A stretch of DNA of 18,197 nt from DASQBT01 sp049578545. Lineage in GTDB: Bacteria; Pseudomonadota; Gammaproteobacteria; Burkholderiales; Thiobacillaceae. Position numbers and translations under genes: made by a program. This document shows positions 7,116-14,804 of the stretch, piece after piece (the stretch's first letter is position 1; the number at the start of each line of letters is the position of its first letter). Under the pieces are notes generated by a model. It did not search any database, was not told the origin of the DNA, and saw only the letters and a program-made list of their open reading frames with translations. The stretch is from NCBI GenBank assembly GCA_049578545.1, contig JBAUMF010000067.1, forward strand, positions 1-18,197, written 5' to 3'.

Positions 7116-7598
7116 TCACCAGCCGCGATGGTCCCGTCGTCCCCCCTGGCTGTGCCCCCACCTTCCATCGCGTTCCCTCCATTCATCTTGTTCACGCCAG
7201 TGATCGCGATCCCTCCATGCGCCAGGCCATCCGTAATACCCGTAGTAGACGGGCCGTGATTGCACCACCACCGGAGGCGGAGCATATACGAGCCCGGGCT
7301 CTTCATACACGACCGCAGGCGGAGCGTAGACTACGGCAGGCGGGGGTCCGTAGGCCGCGCGGGGCGGGCCATAGTAGACGACGTGGTCGCTGCGCTCACT
7401 GGCCGCGACCGCTCCCACAACCGCACCGAGAGCACCGCCTGCGACCGCGCCGTCATGTCCACCAAGCGCATGGCCGACGACAGCGCCGGTTGCGCCACCC
7501 AGGACTGCTCCGAAGAACTCATCGGATGCCGTCGCGCTGTTTGCAAAGGCGGCAAACGAAATCAGGATCATCGGGGTTGCATATTTGGCTTTCATCAC
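7116..7598 (-). CDS. Exported glycine-zipper protein
   Basis: 160 residues from ATG 7598, with ATG 7595 next to it; AGGAG lies 7 bases upstream. The signal peptide ends near FANSATAS. Residues about 27-66 form a glycine zipper (GAVLGGATGAVVG, GAVAGGALGAVVGAVAA), the membrane-inserting motif found in 17-kDa-antigen and OmpA-like envelope proteins. The middle is rich in Tyr, Pro and Val with repeated VVYxPP motifs, and the C-terminus is strongly charged (WRDRDHWREQDEWRERDGRW). No lipobox Cys follows the signal, so it is probably a periplasmic or outer-membrane protein. The next gene on this strand starts 190 bases downstream. A symmetric GTAAC element lies upstream and may control it. Molecular function unknown. 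Confidence 0.82.
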   Translation of the reverse strand: MMKAKYATPMILISFAAFANSATASDEFFGAVLGGATGAVVGHALGGHDGAVAGGALGAVVGAVAASERSDHVVYYGPPRAAYGPPPAVVYAPPAVVYEEPGLVYAPPPVVVQSRPVYYGYYGWPGAWRDRDHWREQDEWRERDGRWGHSQGGRRDHRGW

Positions 7599-7932
7599 TC
7601 CACTCCTATCGTGTTGTCATGATTGCAGCGTAAGTGCAATAAGTTACTGCGCAGTTGCTGCTTCGTAACAGTGTGTTACAAAGTGTAACGGACACCGTTG
7701 CAGCGACGCGATTGTCAGACCAATTCTCATCTGATGCCAATCAGTTATAGACCCGAGGCCAACCCACCGGGCCTTCAACTGGACGGATGGTTTGGCCGAA
7801 AGACGGTCAGATGTATCGGTGTAGCGGCCATGCCAGATTCAAACTGGCCAAGAAGAGATACTTGGTTCAACTGCAAGACTGCAGGGTGGGGCTCAGCTAT
7901 ACTGCGCTACAGTATTCAACTTGAGTCGAGTA
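7599..7932. other. Divergent intergenic region
   Basis: This region separates the minus-strand glycine-zipper gene from the plus-strand gene at 7933. It holds the GTAAC operator-like element at 7665-7689. I see no gene and no well-formed sigma-70 promoter. Confidence 0.4.
7665..7689. promoter_or_regulatory. Operator-like element: GTAAC/GTTAC/GTAAC, three alternating half-sites
   Basis: GTAACA (7665-7670) and TGTTAC (7674-7679) form one perfect palindrome, and GTTACA (7675-7680) with TGTAAC (7684-7689) forms another. Three half-sites therefore alternate in direction with 10-base spacing. It lies 67-91 bases upstream of the glycine-zipper start codon, a suitable place for an activator. GTTACA/TGTAAC half-sites with helical-turn spacing resemble sites of OmpR-type response regulators, but the assignment to a regulator is inference. 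Confidence 0.45.
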
Positions 7933-8358
7933 ATGCAGTCCAAAGCGCTACGCATTTTCGTCCTGGCAGTGATTTTATTGGCTTTGTTGATGTTCCTTTG
8001 GGGATGGCTGGCCCTTCACTGGAGCTACTCCGAGGGTGAACGTGCAGGCTATGTCCAGAAGCTTTCCAAGAAGGGCTGGTTTTGTAAAACCTGGGAGGGG
8101 GAGATCGCAATGGTGACCATGCCGGGGGCGATTCCGGAAAAATTCAACTTCACTGTGCCAGACAATGCGGTAGCCAACAGGATTAACGCCTTGGCTGGCA
8201 AACGAGTGGTATTGCACTACGATCAGCACAAGTTCATTCCGTCATCGTGTTTCGCCGAAACTGAATACTTTGTAACCGCAGTCCACGAGTTGACGGATCA
8301 GCCCTCGGCTCAGACGACGTCCGCTCCACCCCAGGGACAACTACAGGCCCCACGCTGA
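7933..8358 (+). CDS. Conserved small envelope protein with one N-terminal membrane span
   Basis: 141 residues from ATG 7933. An in-frame TTG at 7921 is possible; the ribosome site is weak for both. A single hydrophobic segment (IFVLAVILLALLMFLWGWLAL) is followed by YSEGERAGYVQKLSKKGW, a Cys (FCKTWEGE) and, near the end, FIPSSCFAETEYFVTAV, then a Pro/Gln/Ser tail. The SEGER.G.vqK.s.KGW..KtwEGel pattern belongs to a conserved uncharacterised family of Proteobacteria. Some members carry a 6-phosphogluconate dehydrogenase label, as far as I recall, but nothing here resembles that enzyme. The two Cys, one on each side of the domain, could form a disulfide if the domain is periplasmic. Function unknown. 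Confidence 0.75.
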   Translation: MQSKALRIFVLAVILLALLMFLWGWLALHWSYSEGERAGYVQKLSKKGWFCKTWEGEIAMVTMPGAIPEKFNFTVPDNAVANRINALAGKRVVLHYDQHKFIPSSCFAETEYFVTAVHELTDQPSAQTTSAPPQGQLQAPR

Positions 8359-8517
8359 GGTTCGCGAATCTTCAATGTGGCGGATGACAGTCCATGACTG
8401 AATGTCGACCAGGACTGCTTGACGTCCGAACGTTGTACCCTTGGGCAGTTCATCATCGTCGACGCCAGCCGCCAGCTTGGGGCAAGTCTGTCTATTAGGC
8501 AAACATTGGTTCAGCAT
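8341..8517 (-). CDS. Possible small ORF, 58 residues, product not recognised
   Basis: A minus-strand frame from ATG 8517 to TAG 8341 has codon choice that looks coding (LPKGTTFGRQAVLVDIQSW). Its last six codons overlap, in antisense, the end of the gene at 7933-8358. The only ribosome-like sequence, GAAGG, is 2-3 bases before the ATG, which is too close. I do not recognise the product. It may be a fragment or chance. Confidence 0.25.
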   Translation of the reverse strand: MLNQCLPNRQTCPKLAAGVDDDELPKGTTFGRQAVLVDIQSWTVIRHIEDSRTSAWGL

Positions 8518-8811
8518 TGCCTTCGCGCGGTGGCCAAGCGGTTGGTAGCGTTTCGCCAGCGATAAATGAAGTGGGCGCGTGGCTCCCCGGCCTTCTTATT
8601 GTTGGTAGACTCGGGCTCGCGGCAAGTGGGGTCCGCATATCGTGCTGGCACCACACGTTTGCGAGTTTTGCAGGAATCTCGAGTACCGTCGCACGCAAAG
8701 AAAATGCAATACTCAGTGGGCGTCGATTGATGCGACAATGAATCGTGGGACAAGGGGTAATCTGCAACAAGACGTGACATCACTTTTCTGCTCAATGCAA
8801 GGGAGATCAAC
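8359..8811. other. Region upstream of the subtilase gene
   Basis: Apart from the possible small minus-strand ORF at 8341-8517, I see no gene. It should contain the subtilase promoter, but no convincing -35/-10 pair stands out. Confidence 0.4.
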
Positions 8812-11043
8812 ATGCAGACGCTGAAGGTATTCGCACCGAAGACAGAGTATGCCAATGTGCTCAAGGTCTCGACGTTGGTGGAGAAATATGACGCTTTCTT
8901 GGTGGTGGAGGCTGATGACATGACGGTGGCTTCGCTGTCGAAGCGCTATCCGGTGGAGGACATTACCGCGCAATACAATCTTCATTTGGGTGGCGCAGCT
9001 CCAAGAACGCCCAAGACGCGCGCGGACTACCGTGGCGAAGTGGCTTTGGCCCGTGGTCCCCATCACTATGTCATACAGTTTATCGGGCCGATCAAGCGCG
9101 CATGGCTGACAAAGGTCGTTGCGACCGGCGCCAAGTTGCGTGCTCCTTACGGGGGGTTTGCTCACGTGATCTGGGCACGTGAATCGATGCTGCCGAAGAT
9201 CAACGCGCTGCCCTTTGTGCGCTGGGTGGGCCACCTGCCATTTACCTGCCGCATCGCGCCGCCATCAGAGGAACTGCCCCGGCAACGCACTCGTGAAGGT
9301 GTCTATTCGGTCGAGATTTTTGCCGGCGACGATACGGGCAAGATTGCCCGTTCGGCCCGTGCCCTTGGGTTTAAGGTCCTGACCGAGGATGCCAAGGCCA
9401 AGCTGCTGTTGGTGGCCTCCGAAGCTACGGCCAAGATCCGCCGTGACCAGGTCAAGAGTCTTTCTGCGGTTCACGGCGTGCGCCTGATCCGGGAACGGGT
9501 GGTAAAAAGAACGTCTAACAATGTCGCCACCACCGTGATGGGTAACAGTTATACAGCGAGTTCCAGTGCGGGGCTCAAGCTCACAGGCGAGGGTGAAGTC
9601 GTCGCTGTTTGTGACACGGGCATCGACAGTGGTGATCCGAGCAACCTGCATCCTGATTTCGCCGGGCGTTTGTTGGCGGTGAAGAGTTATCCGATTACGC
9701 CGGACTGGAATTCCTACATCATCAACCCAGGGGCGGATGACGGTCCGGCAGATTTGGATTCAGGGCATGGAACCCACGTCAGCGGATCCGTTCTTGGGGA
9801 TGGGACTGCTTCCGCCGGAAGTGTGGCGCTGATCCGTGGACATGCATTCAAAGCAAAACTGGTGTTCCAGGCTGTTGAACAGGAAATGAAGTGGAAGCCG
9901 ACCGCGCCCGCCAATCTGAAAGGCGAACGCTACGTTCTGGCGGGCCTGCCCGCGAATCTGCAGCCCTTGTTCCAGTTTGCCTACAATCAGGGGGCGCGGA
10001 TCCATTCAAACTCCTGGGGCGGCGGCCAGCCAGGTGCGTACGACGACCAATGTCGGCAGTTCGACCAGTTCGTCTGGGACCACAAGGATTTCTGCTTTGT
10101 CATCGCCGCTGGCAACGACGGCACGGACAAGGACGGGGACGGGAAGATTAATTTGGGTAGTGTTACATCGCCTGGCACTTCCAAGAACTGCATCACGGTG
10201 GGTGCCTGTGAGAACAGGCGGCCGGAGTTCAACAGTCAAACCTACGGTGCATGGTGGCCTGGTGATTTTCCAGCCCCGCCAATCCACAATGACCCGATGG
10301 CTAACGACCCCGGCCAAGTCGTGGCCTTCAGCAGCCGGGGACCGACCTCGGATGGCCGCACGAAACCCGAGGTGGTGGCACCCGGGACGTTCATCTTGTC
10401 CACACGATCATCCATGCTGGCGCCCAACAACTTTGGCTGGAGCGCCTATCCGCCCGACAAGAAACACTATTTCTTCGATGGCGGCACCAGCATGGCGACC
10501 CCGCTGACCTCGGGCGCGGTGGCACTGCTGCGACAGTTTCTGCGACTCGAGCGCGGCATTGCGTCGCCTTCGGCCGCATTGGTCAAGGCATTGCTAATCG
10601 CCGGCGCAACAAGGGTGCCGAAGACGGCGCCGACCGGGGCTATCGTGGACAATCATCAGGGATTCGGCCGGGTCAATCTCGATGGCTCGACGAAAACCCC
10701 ACTCGCCACAATTGACGGACCTGGTTTGAGCACAGGGCAAAAGTCGACATTCGCGATTCAAGTGCCGTCGGCCGGCAAGACCTTGCGTGTAAGCATGTGT
10801 TATTCGGATTTCCCAGGTGACACACTTGTCAACAACCTGAACCTGATCGTAACCAGCCCGTCCGGGAAGCGTTACACCGGCAATCAGCCGACATCCGGTG
10901 GAACCTTGGCCATGGATTCGAGCAACAACACCGAGGTCGTTGTGGTGAAAAAGGCAGCGAAAGGCAATTGGACCGTCGATGTGGTCGCTTCAAACGTGAG
11001 CATGGGATCACAGGACTTTGGCCTGGCTGCCGTGCTCATGTAG
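8812..11043 (+). CDS. KP-43-like subtilisin family (S8) serine protease
   Basis: 743 residues with a good AGGGAG site before ATG 8812. The catalytic triad is complete: Asp268 in CDTGID, His319 in GHGTHVSG and Ser560 in GTSMATP, with oxyanion Asn435 in AAGNDG. DKDGDGKIN (439-447) looks like a calcium-binding loop inserted after the AAGN motif. Residues about 84-150 (HYVIQFIGPI ... VRWVGHLPF) match the propeptide of KP-43-type subtilases. The stretches at 1-70 and 160-232 may be further propeptide-like modules. The C-terminal 110 residues (LRVSMCYSDFPG, LVNNLNLIV) form the beta-sandwich typical of this group. No signal peptide is visible at the N-terminus (MQTLKVFAPKTEYAN), which is unusual for a group that is normally secreted. 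No adjacent inhibitor or transporter gene. Confidence 0.93.
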   Translation: MQTLKVFAPKTEYANVLKVSTLVEKYDAFLVVEADDMTVASLSKRYPVEDITAQYNLHLGGAAPRTPKTRADYRGEVALARGPHHYVIQFIGPIKRAWLTKVVATGAKLRAPYGGFAHVIWARESMLPKINALPFVRWVGHLPFTCRIAPPSEELPRQRTREGVYSVEIFAGDDTGKIARSARALGFKVLTEDAKAKLLLVASEATAKIRRDQVKSLSAVHGVRLIRERVVKRTSNNVATTVMGNSYTASSSAGLKLTGEGEVVAVCDTGIDSGDPSNLHPDFAGRLLAVKSYPITPDWNSYIINPGADDGPADLDSGHGTHVSGSVLGDGTASAGSVALIRGHAFKAKLVFQAVEQEMKWKPTAPANLKGERYVLAGLPANLQPLFQFAYNQGARIHSNSWGGGQPGAYDDQCRQFDQFVWDHKDFCFVIAAGNDGTDKDGDGKINLGSVTSPGTSKNCITVGACENRRPEFNSQTYGAWWPGDFPAPPIHNDPMANDPGQVVAFSSRGPTSDGRTKPEVVAPGTFILSTRSSMLAPNNFGWSAYPPDKKHYFFDGGTSMATPLTSGAVALLRQFLRLERGIASPSAALVKALLIAGATRVPKTAPTGAIVDNHQGFGRVNLDGSTKTPLATIDGPGLSTGQKSTFAIQVPSAGKTLRVSMCYSDFPGDTLVNNLNLIVTSPSGKRYTGNQPTSGGTLAMDSSNNTEVVVVKKAAKGNWTVDVVASNVSMGSQDFGLAAVLM

Positions 11044-11450
11044 AACTGAGTACACAACGAGCGGAGTTTGCGGCACGAGATTTCCAGAGGGCCGCAGTCT
11101 GGATTCTTTATGCCCGCTCCAGAGTAGTGTTGCGCATTCTTTTAGGCAATATGAAGCGAACTCGGCTTTACTCAGTCTGCTTCTGTCTGATATAGACTCT
11201 TGACATATGGGCAGCTGGCCCGGGCTCGGTCAGCACGACGGCAGGCGGGTCGAGTGTCGAATCGCATGTGCGCCAGACGGCTAGCGGGCAATGCGGGGAC
11301 GACCCAGTGAAGCTCCGGTCCAGAGGGACCACCCCGGTGGCTTGGAGAACGCCATCAATGGCCCAGGCGACTGCGTGCTCCTCGAAGCCGCAGGAAGCCT
11401 GACCGAGTTCAATAGCAGCAATCCGAAGTAACCAAAGCCAAGATTCTGGA
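11044..11450. other. Convergent intergenic region, no supported gene
   Basis: It lies between the 3' ends of the subtilase and the nuclease. A minus frame (about 11168-11563) runs through here and overlaps the nuclease gene, but its product is not recognisable and it has no ribosome site. No obvious hairpin-plus-T-run terminator is seen on either strand. Confidence 0.4.
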
Positions 11451-12470
11451 TCAGTCCCGCCCGAACAGGGCATAGTAGGGGTCAGTGGTCCCGGATTCAA
11501 CATCCTTGACGGATACCGGCGGGTACCCCACTGCCACCTCATCACTGCATCTCCACGCGGCAATGACCAGATCTCTTAACTCAGCGGCACCCGCAGCCAA
11601 GCGCGCTGTGACAAAGGACTTGCCGGCAGGCTGCCCGACAGCAAAAGCGCCCTGCTTTTCCAGGCGGTAAAGCGGGATGACCTGCCGGCTGGTTTCACGC
11701 AAGTAGGCTGCGGTTTGTTGCTCGATGGCACAACCCAGGTTCCTGGGCGAAGGGAGCGCAGCAATGATGTCCTCCTGATGGACAGCATCGGCCACGTACT
11801 TCCCCTCGAACGTTGCATGTAGCTCCCTATTGTTCGTAAATCCATCGGGGTTTGGATAATTGCCCCAGCCGTTGTAGTGAATGGAAACGTGCAGGGGTTG
11901 ACTGGCATCAGCGACGAAGTGGCTCCAGTAGCCAAGGTCCCGAACGGTCAGCATCTCCCTGATGGCGCGGTCCTGTTCGTACCAGGCCCGTTCTTCCTCT
12001 GTTTTCGCCAGGCGTTTGCCCGCGGTGTCAGCCCGCCAGTAGGCGAAGTCCTTGCGGATCTGTTGCCAACCATCGATGATCGAATACGGAAGAAATCCAG
12101 CCTGGTATTCATCGAAGCCCTTTTCACGCAGCGCCGTGTCGTATTCCTGTCGGCTGGGCGAAAGCGGATCGAGCGGGATGACATCTGCCACAAGACCGGA
12201 ATCTCCCAGGTCGAGGTAGTGCCCCGGGTCAAGGTCCCGGTCATGACTAAAGCCTGATCCTTTGGACCGGTCGGGTTCACGTCCCAGTTCGCCTGCCCAT
12301 GTGACCGCTTCGGATGTCCTCAGGAAGGCGGGGATTTCTTCTGGCAGTGAATTCATGCCGATGCTACTGACCAGCCGGTGTCCGGTTGCTCCCCAGGCCA
12401 AGGCCTGGAAGGGAACCAGGCTCAGCCAGAGAGGGAACCAGAGTCTCGTTTTGTTCAAGCGGGTGGCCAT
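11451..12470 (-). CDS. Secreted S1/P1-type zinc nuclease
   Basis: 339 residues from ATG 12470, with GGGGAG 4 bases upstream; an in-frame TTG at 12482 is less likely. The signal peptide ends at FQALA, so Trp26 of WGATGH becomes the mature N-terminus, as in S1/P1 nucleases where Trp1 binds zinc. Other ligands are visible at the family spacing: His31, His84 (DPGHYLDL), His184 and Asp188 (GYWSHFVADASQPLH), His194 and His218. The ligand four residues after His218 is Glu222 (HATFE) where P1 has Asp, and the Asp45 equivalent is unclear near WAGEL. It probably cleaves single-stranded DNA or RNA, or acts as a phosphoesterase, in the periplasm or outside the cell. It converges with the subtilase gene; both would suit scavenging of polymers. 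Confidence 0.9.
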   Translation of the reverse strand: MATRLNKTRLWFPLWLSLVPFQALAWGATGHRLVSSIGMNSLPEEIPAFLRTSEAVTWAGELGREPDRSKGSGFSHDRDLDPGHYLDLGDSGLVADVIPLDPLSPSRQEYDTALREKGFDEYQAGFLPYSIIDGWQQIRKDFAYWRADTAGKRLAKTEEERAWYEQDRAIREMLTVRDLGYWSHFVADASQPLHVSIHYNGWGNYPNPDGFTNNRELHATFEGKYVADAVHQEDIIAALPSPRNLGCAIEQQTAAYLRETSRQVIPLYRLEKQGAFAVGQPAGKSFVTARLAAGAAELRDLVIAAWRCSDEVAVGYPPVSVKDVESGTTDPYYALFGRD

Positions 12471-12841
12471 ATTTCTCCCCAAAATTCAAGGCGATCACCG
12501 AACGCGTTGATGACGGCTCCATGTTGATGCCCCTCGAAGGCAATTATGTGTCAGTGGCCTCAGATGGGCACGAGCCGAATGTCCATCGGCGCCTTGTGTC
12601 GACCAGAAACTGCGCGCCGACTGCGCAAGAACGCAGATGCGCACCCTGGTCAGCTGCCCCACAGGTAACTGATCTTGCCAGTGATCGTGAGGATTCCTGT
12701 CTAACTCTGCCCCGCATCCGCTACAAAATAGCCGTTGCAGATAAGCTGATAATACCGCTCAGCTGGAGGCAGAAACTGAATGGCATTCTCGTTTGCCAAT
12801 TGGCGTATGACAGCGTGGTAACAGCCCCATGGGAATTTTGT
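12471..12841. other. Region upstream of the nuclease gene
   Basis: I see no supported gene here. It should hold the nuclease promoter (minus strand) and the 3' flank of the coding-like remnant at 12842-12979. A plus frame through it shares no recognisable motif. Confidence 0.4.
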
Positions 12842-12979
12842 TCAGGTCTCGCTGAACTGGTCGGCGTTCATGATTCCTTCCGGCTCGATGCGCCAGGCTT
12901 TGATTCGGGCAAGCTTCGCCTGGCGGGCGTCCTCAAGGTAGCCCGGGTTCACGCGGTCGTTCAATTCAGCCTGGGCAGC
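12842..12979 (-). pseudogene. Coding-like extension or gene fragment directly behind a TAG
   Basis: The minus strand continues in the same frame as the gene at 12980-13207, past its TAG, for 45 sense codons to a TGA at 12844-12842. The translation (ELNDRVNPGYLEDARQAKLA, then KAWRIEPEGIMNADQFSE) has coding-like composition and codon use. There is no ATG near its beginning; TTG and GTG codons occur but without a good ribosome site. It may be the rest of a longer gene cut by a nonsense mutation, or a small fragment of another gene. The family is not recognised. Confidence 0.45.
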
Positions 12980-13207
12980 CTATTTATCCTTCGTACGTTT
13001 CCTCATTTCAGCCATCTTCTCCCGCCATTCCTGTAGATCGTCCTCCTCTTTCTCAAGCTGTAACGCCACAACTTCCAGCACACTGAGTTTCTTATCTTCC
13101 AGCCTGCGGGTCAGCTTTGTTCGTGACCGCGACAGCAACCGTTCCTTTTCTTCCTTGCTCAAAAGCTTGGCTTTTTCCAGATACTCTGCTTTAGGCTCTT
13201 TTTTCAT
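12980..13207 (-). CDS. Small charged helical (coiled-coil) protein
   Basis: 75 residues from ATG 13207, with AAAGGA about 9 bases upstream. It is almost entirely Lys, Glu, Arg and Leu, for example LLSKEEKERLLSR and RRLEDKKLSVLEV, then LEKEEDDLQEWREKMAEMR. It has no signal peptide or membrane span and is probably a long helix or coiled coil in the cytoplasm. It resembles a small conserved family of unknown function seen in betaproteobacteria, though I cannot name it. The TAG stop is followed in the same frame by 45 further coding-like codons. Those may be a separate fragment, because the family-like part appears to end naturally near the TAG. Confidence 0.7.
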   Translation of the reverse strand: MKKEPKAEYLEKAKLLSKEEKERLLSRSRTKLTRRLEDKKLSVLEVVALQLEKEEDDLQEWREKMAEMRKRTKDK

Positions 13208-13481
13208 CGAAATTCATCCTTTGCTCGTGAATTGGCAGTTTCGATATTAGCTCCTTAGCTGATCGGCCTCTACCTCAGATGCGATCAACAGTATCTGCGC
13301 AGCGGCACCTGTTGACGTGCTGTAGAAGTGCCTCGATCTATCAGTCGTTTATTTCGCTGCTCTGTGTGCGTCCGCGGGTGGCCAGTGGGCTCTCTTTCGA
13401 CAGACCATTCACTACCGGGAATGCAGAGTTTATGGGTTTCGGCTGCAGCTCCGAAGGGAACTCTGGTTCGGAAAAATGGGG

Positions 13482-13828
13482 TTAAGCCATGTTGAGGAAA
13501 GTGATGTGCCGAATCCTGTTCTCGCTCTCTTCATCGACGGACGAGAACTCGATGCCGATCAGAGCGTGCTCGGTGGGGGCCATGACGCCATCGACCTTGA
13601 GCAGCAGCGAAGAATTCGCGTTCAGCATCCGAAGCTCACATGGGTCCCAGGCAAGGCGTGACGACTGACCTGGCGTCGAATGACGTCCCGAATAATGAGG
13701 TATCGATCAAGTCCTGAATGGGTGCCCATCACTTCCTGATGAAGACCTTGGAGCGGCTCAGAACCGAGTTGACCCTGCATGTATTTGCATAGAATCTGAA
13801 GCCCGTCATGAAACTGCTGGGAACCCAA
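13482..13828 (-). pseudogene. Possible frameshifted gene remnant, product not recognised
   Basis: Two adjoining minus frames have coding-like composition: 13828-13622 (from a TTG, containing GLDRYLIIRDVIRRQVSRH) and 13628-13482 (48 codons, MLNANSSLLLKVDGV then IGIEFSSVDEESENRI). They overlap by 7 bases and join if one frameshift is allowed near 13625. The second part, with G.eF..vDEESe, recalls the end of PilZ-like domains, but the diagnostic (D/N)xSxxG motif is absent. Alternatively the 48-codon frame is an independent small gene. Confidence 0.3.
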
Positions 13829-14237
13829 ACCTTAATGGAGGCAATGAGAGCCTGAGCTCATGTACTTTCGTTTTTGCGGTTGTCCCCAAGCGACTCGGGC
13901 AGCATTGCGGCAGGGATCACCAAAAATCAGGCCGGCGACTGGCGAACTCCCTACTAAACGTTATAACGTTGGGGACAAGTCCCTGCACTGCGGGGAATCA
14001 CCCAAGCGCGAACTCCGATGTGTTTCTATAGGGTTTGGCCACCAAGAGGCGTTCGTCAGGTAAGGAAACCAAACTTCCAAGCGTCGGTTTTATGGCAAGG
14101 CGCGGCCATCGGGCGTGGCGCTCATGGACGGCATCGCTCCTGGTCGAACTGCTGAAACGGATATTTCTCGTTTACCTAGTGCCCGAAGATTCTGTCGGGA
14201 GCCAACGCCTCAATAAATGCGATGGTTGATAGACGCC
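13829..14237. other. Gene-poor stretch with a 14-bp perfect palindrome
   Basis: No gene is supported. AACGTTATAACGTT at 13957-13970 is a perfect palindrome. Short plus-strand frames (13860-14063, 14035-14229) are basic and Ser/Arg-rich without ribosome sites and look like chance frames. Confidence 0.4.
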
Positions 14238-14804
14238 TCATTTCTGCGCAACCGGCTCGCGCACTTGGTTGACCATGGGTTTCAATGATTTCAGGTACAC
14301 GAAAAGTGCCTTCAAATCCTTATCGGTCAGGAGTCCAATGTCGAACGAGGGCATTGGTGGCAGCAATTCCCTTCCGACACCAAGGTGCTTCCCGGTGCGC
14401 ATCGTCTTGATGAATTGATCCGACGTTCAGCCTCCCAATCCCGTGACGTTGTCCGGCGTCAGATTGGCGGCAAAACTGGTGCCCCACGGTCCAACCCAGG
14501 CCGTCAGGTCGCCAGTTGTGATGGCGCCCCATTGAGTTGGACCAAGTGCACCTGTGGGAATCGGCGGCAGTTGCGTATTGGCGGGATGGCCAGATAACAG
14601 CCTGGCTCTATCAAGCACCGGACCATTGGGCGTCATGATCTTTGGTGTATGGCAGTCGCTGCAGCCGCCATAGTTGGCCAGGTATTCACCACGTCGGATC
14701 TGCGGTTTGACCGCATTTCCTGACTGGGTAATTACGACCTGCGGAGGGGTGAGACAAAATGCGCCTAACAGCAGAATTCCATTTGAAACAGCGGTTGATC
14801 GCAT
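14238..14804 (-). pseudogene. Cytochrome c gene interrupted by an in-frame TGA
   Basis: ATG 14804 follows a near-perfect AAGGAGG site. A signal peptide (NGILLLGAFCLTPP) leads to RRGEYLANYGGCSDCHTPK, with the heme-binding CxxCH at residues 48-52. The frame stops at TGA 14429-14427 after GLGG (codon 126) but continues in the same frame for 62 codons: TSDQFIKTMRTGKH, then LLPPMPSF, then LKALFVYLKSLKP. Relatives of this class I cytochrome c read GxGxWTxxQF here, so TGA replaces the usual TGG (Trp). The part after the stop holds the likely axial Met (PPMP) and the C-terminal helix, so the 125-residue product should not make a normal cytochrome. TGA is used as a normal stop elsewhere in the window, so recoding is unlikely. 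Confidence 0.85.

Noticed and set aside
8528..8545. GGTGGCCAAGCGGTTGG resembles the D-arm of a tRNA-Ser/Leu
   Set aside because: No matching anticodon arm, T-arm or acceptor strand follows.
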